Assembly (NCBI GenBank): GCA_020746875.1
Contig: JAGTJL010000033.1
Location: 124,001-188,000, forward strand
Direction of reading: 5' to 3'
Length of the DNA stretch: 64,000 nt
Source of the DNA: Rhexocercosporidium sp. MPI-PUGE-AT-0058
Taxonomy: Eukaryota; Ascomycota; Leotiomycetes; Helotiales
Under the pieces are notes generated by a model, which saw nothing but the letters and a program-made list of their open reading frames with translations, searched no databases and was not told where the DNA came from. Every line of letters begins with the position of its first letter. Position 1 is the first letter of the stretch. The position numbers were made by a program, and so were the translations under genes. Below, one piece after another: positions 10,074-20,072 of this stretch.

Positions 10074-12518
10074 TCAAGTAGCTTCTTTAACACAAGCCCC
10101 ATTCCCCCACGTTGTCTCGGCCACTCTCGCCCAATGCTTCTCAATATCTAAGACTGTCTTCTTTGTATAAAAAAGCCGATAATCAGCCTTTTCATACATA
10201 AACTGCAAAGGAATATCCCTTTTCAAATTCCTATCCTTCGGATCCACCTGAAATGCATTATATATATTAACCGCATTTCCTTCCCTACCAGCAAGCTGGA
10301 ACGGCAACTTTCCCGTCTCTATTGGCACTACGCTATCTCCTACAGTCTTATTGACTAGGTCGTTACCTCCTTTGATCGCGGAAATATCCAGTCCAAACGT
10401 CTCGACGATGTCTCTTGCGTCGCTAATGGCAGAATCGAAATGAGGTGTGAAGGACCTCACAAGCCCTCCTTTGGTGCCGCCTACGAATTGCATAGGTTTG
10501 TAATCGGGCCGCCCGCCGACGACTATGTTCTTCACGCCGCCGAAGGTTTTTATCAGCTCGTAGAAAGTCGCATAGGCTGAGCTATACTGGCCGTCGGAGA
10601 GGAGGATTATATTCTTAGCTGCAAAGGGCTGTGTATCGTCAGAGAGATAGCTAAATGAACGGAATGCCGTTAGTTTCAGGTGCTCTAATAGCTAGAAGTA
10701 GATCTTACCTAGGAATATCCTCCACAAGGTCAAATAGTCCAACCGCGCTGGTGAAGTTATCATTATGCGCCTCTACGGGACCGAAATATTCCCCGAAAGT
10801 AGCGAATCGCGATTGGTCCGGTTTTACCACCGTTTTGTAGTTGTATTCTGAACGTTGAAGATCCGATACTGCAAAGAGACGGGCACTGGCGATGTTGCTT
10901 AGCAAGTCGAAGAGTTTGGTTGTTCGACGGTTGGCGTAGCTCCGGAGAGGCACTTGTGGGAAAAGATACGAAAATAGTGTTGGGCTTTAGCAGTAGCAGA
11001 ATGTTAATTACCGCATGGGATAATAAAAGGGGGCTGGAGTGCGCGTACCTTAGGTCAGATACCCCACCCGGATTTCCGGAAATATCAATGATGAGCTTGA
11101 TTTTGCTTTGTAAGCGACTGTATTTGAAATATTTAGTGAGGTAAGTGATGTATTTATTCGGTGCGATGATGTCGTCATCGTCGTCGAAGCTGCGAACTGC
11201 TAGTACCTGCAAAGAGAGGATGTCAGTATTCGGCAAATATTTATCCATGTTTAATAGAGCTATATAAGGAGTAGAGCATACCGCGATATCTTCCCAGCTA
11301 ATGCTGTTAAGGAAATAGCCTGCAAAATTGGCCGGCAAATAGAATGGCAGAGCTGGCTTAGGATATCCTTGTAGTTGAGTAAGAACAGGAGGGGCTTCTT
11401 TGGGTGGTGTAGGGTCTGTGGGAGGAGGAGTAGGTTCATTGGAGGTTGTGTTATCGAATCGTGAAGAGTTGACGCAGAATGTCTCCATGAAACTTTCGGT
11501 ATTGTTGATTGATGTCCATAGGGCCGGCTGGTTAACGGTAGCTACGGTATCATATATAATCGTTGTGCCTGGGAGAGTTAATGAGTAGGTATTGGGGAAG
11601 AATTATTAAGCAGAAGTTCATCACACTTACCGTTATTTAAGGTGACATTAGTGTAAGGCTCATAGACACTAGGAGGATAATTTATGATGAGTCCAGCGAA
11701 CGGTCTTGTTAACGTATTTTGAATGGTATTAAACATGGAATTGTAAAGTGTATCCGGGTCATGGAAACGTCCAGATAGGAGAGAATACTTCTTAATGTAT
11801 GACTCTGCATTTTCTCTATTGATTAGATAGACTGGGGAGGGAACGTAGTTATCTTTAGTGTCCTGTCGGAGATATACTCTTGGTACGGAATATGAGTCGT
11901 TTGCGAATGATACGAGGCTTAGCTCCCGACGGGTGAAGCTTAATTGCCGAGAACAGAGCTTAATGCGGAAATGGCCATCGTAAGCTATCGTTGGTATTAG
12001 TATTTAATAGAGAAGACCTGGAAATTTTAATTACTTGCGGTGAAGACCTTAGCCACGGCCACGTTAAAGTCGTAATGGCTGTTGTAGACTTTCCTTAATA
12101 TGCTGTCGAACTCTCCTATGATATCAACTGCCGGCATTAAGTATCCCTCCGGAGGGCCTTTTAGGTATGCGAGTGTAGACTGAGTAGCTGCATATTTCTT
12201 GATCTCGTCGATGAATGATCTAGCCTTTACGGCGTCGTATGGTGTGGATTTCAAGCACTTATAAGTTGTGTCGGGATTGACTCGTATCTCAGTAGCTGCA
12301 CTAAAGTTAATGGATATAATGATACTGTATCATACCGACTCACAATAGTCCCGGCTTTTAATAGATTTGCTAATCTTGTTACATGCGTCTAGGTAATTAG
12401 CGCCAGAATCATATCTGGCAGCTAAGTCGTGAAATGAGTCCACACGAGGGTTTTGAACTGGAGAATATATAGCAAGGACTGCTTTTAGAGCTAGAAAGAG
12501 AATGTCCTCGAAACGCAT
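10074..12518 (-). CDS. S41-family (tail-specific/CPAF-like) serine peptidase
   Basis: Seven exons keep frame: 12518-12344, 12295-12035, 11984-11631, 11568-11282, 11206-11049, 10984-10709, 10650-10074, giving 695 residues. Introns are 48-75 nt with GT donors. The N-terminus (MRFEDILFLALKAVLAIYS) looks like a secretion signal. The order of motifs fits fungal S41 peptidases: a QSTLAYLKGPPEGY prodomain-like region, the DGHF turn (here YDGHF, where relatives have HDGHF), a Pro/Thr-rich linker (TPPPTDPTPP) before the catalytic half, IDISGNPGG, then SDGQYSSAYATFYELI, which holds the expected nucleophilic Ser, and VGGRP. Similar peptidases are secreted or take part in RiPP maturation (UstP type), but no UstYa or tyrosinase gene is nearby. 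There are no premature stops, unlike most neighbours. Confidence 0.85.
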
Positions 12519-13399
12519 GACGGGTTACTTAAGATGTGAGAAAGAATACTGTGAATGGAGAGTAATATAACGGTTTAAATGACGAAAGGAGTAGAAATTC
12601 AAAATGGCAGATGCCTATGATATAAGAACGCTATGTAGCTTTCCTTGAAAACGAGATATATTAAGATCACCGGCAGGCTGCCTCTTACGGATTCGAGGCT
12701 GTTGGGCTAATAGAACATCATATTACACGACCCTTTCTTAACGACACCTATAACAACTACTTCAATAAAAAGAAGGCCATAGGAGTCTCTGCAGTAAGCT
12801 TTCGGGGAAAACAAAAGAAGTGAGTAAAATGATGGATTGGCTGACCTTAGTAACCTTCATCAAGTTGGATATCAATTATGTAAGAAGACCCTGCCAATTG
12901 AAGCTATCAACGGTCTGCGCACAGCCATAAATTTAAGCATGGGATTTGCCGGCTGACAACCATCTGATTAGAATCCTCCAATCCCCTAAAATCTCCCAGC
13001 GAATGCCAGCGCATTGTCGTTCGGGCCTTAGCATCTAAGGAATCCTGCCATTCCTGGGTTCAGCCGCTCCAGGGTCGCGGTAATAATACGCGCTATGCAG
13101 CTGTGAGCTGAACAGTTTTAAGCGTTATGTGTGCTGTTAGTTGTCTCAGCGAAAAGGGCATGTGAAATTTGGGAGAGGAGAGCTGGCGAAATTGCCGCGT
13201 AAGCTGTGGTGAGGTTATATTAACGGCCCGCGAATCGGATGAGAGCGATTATATGTGTACTTTGGTAGGAGTTGATGGCCAAGTATTACGGGAGCGAGGA
13301 ATTCAAAAGATGGGGGAAACTTTTATATTATTTTTACGATATTTTAGAAATTTTAAATTTATTCCTTTGGTCCGTAGCGCTAATGTTAACGGAAAAGTT
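12519..13399. other. Gene-free 5' flank of the S41 gene
   Basis: About 880 bp upstream of the S41 start codon, up to the right inverted repeat. There are only short chance frames; 13169-13447 on the plus strand lacks coding character. It presumably contains the S41 promoter. I see no distinct motif. Confidence 0.4.
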
Positions 13400-13515
13400 G
13401 ACAGGCATTATAAGCTGTTGCTTTCTGGTTATATAATACTGCGCTAGCCTTTTATGGTATGTTGGGTTAAGAATATTTTAACGAGTGTAGAGGGCAAGCC
13501 GATTTTGTAAGCGAC
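13400..13515 (-). repeat. Right inverted repeat of the S41 segment
   Basis: Inverted partner of 9636-9755; the outer end reads AAGCCGATTTTGTAAGCGAC. It is more AT-rich than the left arm, consistent with unequal C-to-T decay of the two copies. Confidence 0.65.
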
Positions 13516-13912
13516 CGGTTGTGAAGTTTTTTAAGCTGGAAGGGAGTGAAGAAAGCTGCCTCGCCAGCACCACCTTCAAGAAAAGCTCGATCTCGATACG
13601 GATTATTATACACACACATATACACAATTTATTACGCCCGGCGGCTGAGCCGAGAGGGCAACTATCACTGATCTACTAATACATTTCTTAAGAATTGTCC
13701 TAGTCTTCTTCGAGTATATATAGATTTCATTTCTAGCCTATGTTTCCTCTTCTTTTTTATTTCTTGCGAATTCTCGTGGGTTAGTAGTATTGTTAGTCGG
13801 CTAGCTTGAAGACAATTCTCTAAGTGTTCAGCATCCTATCTTCGGCAATTGAAGCGGTGCCTTCTGTCTGTGGCACGAGGTGATGGGTGTAGGTTGGGTC
13901 GGGTGTCGCGGG

Positions 13913-14165
13913 TTAGGTGCTCTGGCTCATTTGCAGTTGGTTTGCGTCGAGTCGGCCGGTGGCTATTGCGAATTGTATCGTTGCTCGAACGGCCTTCATG
14001 TTCGGAGTCCAGCTTTTGTCATCTGATGGCGATTTCCCTCTTAAATAGAAGGAGATATTGCTTCTATGCGTGTTTGTGCATTGAAGTATCTCTGCTCGAT
14101 GCGCCGTCTATTGCCTGCATCGGAAGAGGAAATGCTTTACTGTCTCTCGCGCTTGTCCACATTCG
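13913..14165 (-). pseudogene. C-terminal scrap of a Tad-type LINE reverse transcriptase
   Basis: Reading leftward from 14165 gives STDQCECGQARETVKHFL, FRCRQ, a stop at the Trp position, TAHRAEILQC, then SPSDDKSWTPNMKAVRATIQFAIATGRLD and a stop at 13913. The C-x-C-G...K-H-F-L-F-x-C...R pattern is the zinc-knuckle tail after the RNase H domain of fungal non-LTR (Tad/I-clade) ORF2 proteins. Only this tail is present; the RT and nuclease domains are absent. The single internal stop is TGG to TAG, again RIP-like. Confidence 0.6.
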
Positions 14166-14215
14166 CACTGATCTGTCGACAGTAAAAGGTGTCGCAAGTT
14201 TTTAGTTAAAAAAAT

Positions 14216-14450
14216 TAAGTAAGTCACGCGGGGTCAGTCTGTGACTCGTGTGGTTAGTGTTGCGCTTCTAGTTCCCGGTGCAAAATGCTGCCCCACTCGT
14301 TAGCGCGTCCACTTCAAACATCCGCATTCATTCCACCTTTGCAAACATACAACACGTTTTTGGTATCGTCACCTCCTTCTGATCCAAATAACGAACACTA
14401 CGGGCAAATTTCTCGTCCCGCAAGTGACTGAGCCATTGAACGTTTTCGAT
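14216..14450 (+). promoter_or_regulatory. 5' flank of the HET-domain gene
   Basis: The short region between the LINE tail and the HET start codon. It contains no coding frame and no recognisable core element, so a promoter role rests on position only. Confidence 0.25.
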
Positions 14451-16103
14451 ATGTGGCTTATTAATACTATAACCCTTAAACTTGAGGAGTTCCTCACCGA
14501 GGCTGGTCTGGACTACGCCATTCTATTACACCGGTGGGGAGACGATGAAGTGCTTTTTAAGGATCTTAATGGCTCCAAGGATCTCAATCTCTTACAAAAC
14601 AAGCAAGGCTTTTCGAAAGTCAAACGATGCTGCGAACAAGCCAGTCGCGATAAATATTCGTGGGCTTGGGTAGACACATGCTGCATTGACAAGAGCAGCA
14701 GTGTAGAGCTTAGCGAAGCCATCAATAGCATGTTTCACTGGTACCGCCAATCGTCCATGTGCTACGCGTATTTATCCGATGTCGATAGCCTTGATGATAT
14801 AGGAGGCAGTGAGTGGTTTAAGCGAGGCTGGACCTTGCAAGAGCTCCTAGCTCTTAATCATGTGCAATTTTTTGGCCGAGACTGGACCTTCCTGTCCGAT
14901 AAACAGTCTTTACGGAACGAACTAGGAGCAATTACGTCTATTCCGGAAGAAGCCCTGTTGAATTTCCGGTCTGAAGACTACTGCGTTGTAGATAAAATGT
15001 CATGGGCTGTTGGAAGGCAGACCACGCGCGAAGAAGACCTTGCGTATTGTCTTATGGGCCTTTTTGATATTAATATGCCACTTCTGTATGGCGAACGAAC
15101 GAAGGCTTTCTTGAGATTATAAGAAATGATTATGGAGTACAGTACTGATCTGAGCATATTCCTTTGGAATGGTCAACTTTGGACCGAATTTGGGTTATTG
15201 GCAGCTTCTCCGTCCTGTTTTTGTATTAAATCACCGTATACCCCCTGGGAGGGCCTTCGGGACATGTTCAGTCTCCTTAAAGGCTGGACGAGAAATAATG
15301 CTGGTGTTTCTATTCGGCTGTCGCTGCGTCCTTATTATATTGACGAAGATCAAAAAGCAGTCTTTGTAGCTGTTATATATGAACCTTATCGTTATAGATC
15401 ATCAGGTTTTGGTATATTCCTTGAACGACTAGAACGGTCATGCTAAAAGAACGACTACAGGAGGGTCTCAGTGGATAATCATACGACGATCGACGTAGCT
15501 GCTTTCATCAGGAGGCCGCTATACGATCCGTTTTCAGAGTTTACTACGGATCTTCTGATAGCTCGACAGCCCATGATCCCTTCAAGCTCAGCCGGAAGCA
15601 GCAGTTTTATCGTGAGATGGAAAGCTCCAGAACCTTTGGAGGCTCGAGTGTGCCAGAGGTGTTCCGACCACGTAAAGGCTTCACTTGAGCACTGGCCAGT
15701 AATTGCATCAGAATTGGCAACAATTAAGGAGTTGTGTTTCAATTACTTCCGTATTAAAGCAAAGGGCATCCTTAGATATTTGCTTGTGAATATCTCAGAC
15801 TCCCTGCGTTTGCTCGTTTGTTTTGGATTTAATGTGCGCTTTCAACCTCTATGTATTGTGGCTATCTATGGTAAACAACTTTACAATAAGGGGATCAAGG
15901 CGTAGAATGTCATGCGCGCTTATTATAATATGTTTGGAAACAGAGAAGAAGATACAGAAGCATTTGATGGTGCTACCAGCATTTACGCAGCAAGGGCTTC
16001 TGATGATCTGACAGAATTTGCGATTTTTAATGACACTATACTCTTGAGTTTAGATATTAACACTGTTGAGCTTCATGTCGTTCCACGATTTCTCGAAGAG
16101 TAA
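14451..16103 (+). pseudogene. HET-domain heterokaryon-incompatibility protein, broken by stops
   Basis: It is a single frame of about 550 codons. ATG at 14451 begins MWLINTITLKLEEF, matching the usual MRLINxxTLxLEEF start. HET motifs in order are YAILLHRWGDDEV, WVDTCCIDK, SEAINSMFHWY, CYAYLSDV, WFKRGWTLQELLA, MSWAVGRQTTREEDLAYCLMGLFDINMPLLYG. TAA stops at 15120, 15444 and 15903 interrupt it but the frame continues across all three, and the final stop is at 16103. The first stop replaces the Gln of the usual LQEEI helix, and the Arg-to-Trp change at codon 2 is also C-to-T. HET proteins drive cell death on fusion of unlike hyphae; there is no NACHT after the HET module, so this is a HET-only type with an unknown C-terminal region. 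Confidence 0.88.
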
Positions 16104-17062
16104 AGAGGACGGCGATCACCTCACGGAGCTGACACGCTCAAGCAGCAGCGGGATCTCTTTTATATGTAATTAACAGTATTCACAGTATTGGCTTAATTCG
16201 GCCTTCCTGTAGTGTATGAAATGTTTATTAAATCGAAGTCATCAGATTGTGTAGTTACTTGATCTCGTGGCGTAGGATAGGTAAAAATTGGCTTCATTAG
16301 GTCTGTACCGGTTATAACTGGGCACGGATGCAGGAGCCAAAAAAAAACTAAGCGATATACAATTCGCCTTCTACTAGCTACTCAGATAACTCAAATGGCC
16401 GGTTCTAAGCGTAGTAGATGAAGAATTTGACTGGTAAAAAGGACATTTTAGATAAGATATAGATGTCTCGTATTACTATGGAAAACATACGAGGCGCGTT
16501 GGGATATAGTACTCCTACGATTGCCTGGTTCTCTTTTAGGGTCCGCAGTGAGGGACGTGAGGCTATTGATAGTGTCAATACGCCTTATGATTTCATAAGT
16601 AGATTATAGAAATTTAGAGTTTATTAGTATTGAGTATATTAGAATTTGATAGATATTATATCCACGTCAGGCTTGAGTATTATTGCATAGACTTATGTTT
16701 TAATAAAGTGAACTTCAAATCTCAAGTCAGAAGTGTTTTTAATTTTAATTATGCCTCCTCCTCTTATTTCGACGTTTATTCTCTCTATGGATTATGCAAT
16801 TTGGTGGACCGCGTCTCCCGAAGCTATGCCTGTTTCGTTGATGTTTAAACTCGCCTTAGGATGGTAACTCCCATCGACGCCTAGCTGACCTACTAATAAT
16901 CCGGTGCAACCTTGTCTAGATGTGACAGAGGTTCCTGCCGGCCAGTTCGTTTAATAAAGTTGATGTGTAAGTATCTTAACTGTATCGGCAGACTTCAATA
17001 CAAGGACAAACCCTTTGCTGCTGAGTAGGCGCGCCGCAACATCGTCGGCCTGTCGCGTGTGA
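16104..17062. other. Gene-free AT-rich stretch
   Basis: Nearly 1 kb without a recognisable gene. The longest plus-strand frame (16630-16848) is low-complexity in Tyr/Phe/Asn and looks like RIP-degraded noise. A poly-A tract lies at 16340-16348. Confidence 0.4.
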
Positions 17063-18190
17063 TTATACGTCGCTAATAAATGCTAAAAGATTAAATAGCA
17101 GATCTGTCTTGACTCGACATCCCTCGTCACGACGAACCGACTTGCGAAATCCGTGCCATAGCCAGATCGCTATATCTTTCTGGCTGACTCCCTTGAAGTT
17201 CTGCTGCGCGATGAGAAGGTATGCCTCTGCACAAGGCATCGTGGACTCTCCCTCGGTATTGTATTTGTAGCAGGCTCTCATGGCCGGCTGGACGATATAT
17301 GCTGGTAGTAAGGGCGAGTTCTCTCGGGTCAGAACCACGGCATGTTCATCTGTCTTGTTGTCGTCGGGCGAAGAGCGCCCTTCAGAGCAATAGGTTCCCG
17401 TTGTCGTCGGAATCGGGTCTGGGGTGGCTGTCGCAAATAGTAAAGTTCTAGTTCCTCCAATGAGCTGGTAATCCGTAGTTTGGAGAGCTAGATCTGATCT
17501 ACATGGGCTGGAGCGGCATCCTTTACCGATGCTAGTTGATATAGGTACCACGGCTAATGGAGTTTCGGAGATATGGTTAGGCGACTTGACTAAAGGAACA
17601 AGTGCTTGCGGAATTTCGAACGCGGTGAGCCTATCGGTATCTTCAGGTCCAGCATGTGGAGAGATGACATCGACAAGTTCCGGGCCGAGTCTAACAGACA
17701 AGTCGTTGGAGAACGGGAGCTGAATTTGAAGTGAGGTAGACAGTGTCAAAATTCCCGGGTCGCTAGCGTCCGGAAGCAGGCCAAATGCTTGAAAGCCTAT
17801 CTCTTGGAGGCTGGGTGGTGGTGCAGGCGATCTGCCGCCATCATCACTCCGAAGCTGGTCTGGCAGCACGGGACAGCCTGATACGATCTGGCCGACCTAA
17901 TTGCGGAATTGGGCTAATTCTGCTTGAAGAGTATCAACCTGATCTCGAAGGGCCGTGACAGACTGTTCTGCCAAGCTAAGCTTCTGTTCTAGCGTCGCGA
18001 TATAGTCCCTTCGACGAGCCCGATGGCGGCGCTGGTTGTTGCGAACCCGCTCCAGGGTATGCTGTGCCGTAACGCTCTTGCTCTTGGGTCGTGTCCCGGG
18101 TTCGGCGGCATGAGAATGTGAATTGGAAGCTATGGAGATTGATTATTTCGGATTTCTCCGTCGATCTGTCACCGTTTCCAGTCTATTAAT
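17063..18190 (-). pseudogene. bZIP transcription factor, probably inactivated
   Basis: The bZIP region lies at about 18080-17890: basic region LERVRNNQRRHRARRRDY (the N-x7-R type seen as NNQRRHRAR), followed by heptads LEQKLSLAEQSVTALRDQVD. A TAG at about 17896 interrupts right after the zipper, then one frame of 268 codons runs to 17063. Its C-terminus (PCAEAYLLIAQQNFKGVSQ, IAIWLWHGF, CRVKTDLLF) is the conserved tail of fungal bZIP proteins of the DUF3425-like group. Another stop (TAA) occurs upstream of the basic region near 18150, and no ATG in frame is convincing. It is transcribed away from the arsM gene 325 bp further on, which suggests it may have regulated it; that is inference. Confidence 0.75.
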
Positions 18191-18250
18191 TATAAGCAAG
18201 AGAGCTGAACAAGCGATGCAGCTATAGAGGGAAACGGTGACATATCGAAT
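18138..18250. repeat. Small inverted repeat in the bZIP-arsM intergenic region
   Basis: TGTCACCGTTTCC (about 18167-18179) recurs in reverse complement as GGAAACGGTGACA (about 18230-18242), some 50 bp apart. GACATATCG occurs again near 18337. It may be a small MITE remnant that disrupted the 5' end of the bZIP gene, or a regulatory dyad. Confidence 0.35.
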
Positions 18251-18514
18251 TTGGTTATGTAAGCAGAAATCACCTGATCGTTTGACAAATCGAAGCTTCC
18301 CGCTATTAAATTCACTAGCAGATTATATGAGTGGTGACATATCGCTGTTCACGCAAGGGCTATATGAATTCTCGATCGAGCCGGGCTTCATCGACTCCTT
18401 ATCTGCCAGGAAGGATAAAGCAAGTTCATTAGACTGATCACAAAGCACGTCATTCATCCACAATTCTTAACCACCACCCCCCACCCCCCCGCGGGGCAGG
18501 GCACATTCATCACC

Positions 18515-19676
18515 ATGGAATCTAAAGAGATTTACGATTAAGTCAACAAACGATACGGCCCAATTAACAAGAGTAACATCGGCTAGTACGAACAGACAGT
18601 CGCCAAGGCCTTCGGGTACACAGAGGAAGAACTGGCTGGTATCCCAGAGGGTGCGAATCTTGGACTGAGCTGTGGCAATCCGCTTGCGCTTGCTAAGCTG
18701 AGAGAGGTATGTATAGCTATACCCTACGCTGGATCTTGGTGCTAATTTGCGGAGGGCGAAACCATTATCGACCTTGGATCTGGTGCTGGCTTCGACGTCT
18801 TCATAGCCGCAAAAAGGGTCGGTCTGTCTGGCAAGACAATTGGTGTTGACATGAACAAGGCGAGTGAGAATCCGACCTGCATAAGCACTTGGAGGTCGCG
18901 CTAACGACATGCCAAAGAACATGATCGAAAAGGCAAATGCCAACAAGGCCAAGACCAACGCTGAGAACGTTGAGTTCGTCGAAGGAGCCATCACTTCCAT
19001 CCCGCTGCCAGACAACATAGCCGACTGCATTATTAGCAACTGCGTTATTAACCTCATTCCTGCAGCGGAGAAGCAGCTTGCGTTCAATGAGATGTACCGA
19101 CTGCTCAAGCCTGGCGGAAGAGTCGCCATTAGTGACATCCTTGCCCGGAAGGAGTTGACTAAAGACATGAAGAAGAACATCGCCTTGTATGTCGGGTGCA
19201 TCTCTGGAGCGAGTCAGGTCAGCGAGTATGAAACATATCTCAAGAAGGCAGGCTTCGGGGGTGAGTCCAATCTTGTCTACTGGGGAATGGCCAATGACTA
19301 AATTGAATGCGCCAGACCTCCTGATCATAGACAGTAAGCACGACTTGAACGTGTACTTGACCGCAGCAGAGGACGGGACATCATGCTGTGGAACGACCGC
19401 AGAGAAAGTCTCGTCTTGCTGCAGTGCGGAGAAGCAAGCGACATGCTGCAAGCCGAACCAAAAGGAGTCCTGCTGCCAATCCGGTTCGTCGACATGCGGT
19501 TGTCGGGACAAGACTTCGATGGCAAGTGAGGCCAAAAACTTGGCAGCTTCAATGGGAATCATGGACTTCAACGAGTGGGCTGGTACGAACATCGCAAGCT
19601 CCCCATATGATGGTTCTAGGCTAACAGAGTCACAGGCTCGTTCCAAGTCTTTGTCGTCAAGCCTATGACTAGTTGA
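18515..19676 (+). pseudogene. arsM: ArsM-type arsenite S-adenosylmethionine methyltransferase, two early stops
   Basis: Five exons keep frame (18515-18706, 18755-18859, 18918-19260, 19316-19582, 19636-19676), 315 residues. The start is MESKEIYD; stops at codons 9 and 24 (TAA, TAG) stand where relatives have Gln. The rest is intact: [16 protein letters not shown], then [20 protein letters not shown] (SAM motif I), GVDMNK, NCVINLIP (a methyltransferase Cys), LKPGGRVAISDI, YVGCISGASQ, and a C-terminal run of Cys pairs (CCGTT, SCC, TCCK, SCCQ, CGC) ending NEWAGSFQVFVVKP. ArsM methylates arsenite to volatile or less harmful species in the cytosol. Intron 2 has a GC donor (GCGAGT) and an AAG acceptor. 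The two stops should abolish function unless an internal Met is used. Confidence 0.88.
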
Positions 19677-20072
19677 GATATGAGTCTGTCTTGCAGGCGT
19701 CCGTTGATGTACGTTGATGGGTGGCGATATCAGAGCCGTATTTGCCTTGCCTTTTTTCCTTTTGATGCATCCACTCGTTCTAGCCAGCTCCTGAGTATTC
19801 AATCCTTCTTGCGTTATCCATATTCTTAAAGCTAGCGAAAAAGAAATAGCTACGTGAAAAAAGGTAACATATTAAGAAAAAGAAGAAAAAAACCAAGAAT
19901 CAAGGAAAGGAATCCAAAGCACGGTGTATGCGCGCTCATTACAACGAAGTAATAGGAAAACGGTTCCATTTATGTGAGAGCGCGGTCATCGTCAAGAAAC
20001 CGTCCCGTGGATGCTCTCTGCGTGATTCTGGAGATGCTGCTTGTGCTGCAGCCCCATTTGACAGACCTTGCA
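19677..20072. other. Spacer between arsM and the captain remnant
   Basis: About 400 bp, A-rich around 19840-19900 (runs such as AAAGAAGAAAAAAACC). No gene is seen; it would hold the 3' ends of both convergent genes. Confidence 0.4.

Larger units (their letters stand above)
9636..13515. mobile_element. 3.9 kb inverted-repeat segment carrying an S41 peptidase gene
   Basis: Left GTCGCTTACAAAATCGGCTT at 9636-9655 is repeated in reverse complement at 13496-13515. Similarity continues inward for roughly 110 bp with small gaps (GCCCTCTAYACTC, ATTCTTARCCC, AAAGGCTAAGCG-like). No target-site duplication is evident beside the outer bases. The interior contains one intact gene (S41 peptidase, minus strand) and no transposase. 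As with the NLR segment upstream, this could be gene capture by a non-autonomous TIR element or two solo inverted copies flanking the gene by chance. Confidence 0.55.

Noticed and set aside
17529..17723. Plus-strand small proteins opposite the bZIP tail
   Set aside because: The minus strand has the conserved bZIP C-terminal block; the plus frames have no domain.
18467..19802. Long minus-strand frames over arsM
   Set aside because: They are shadows: the plus strand carries a complete ArsM exon series with frame-consistent introns.
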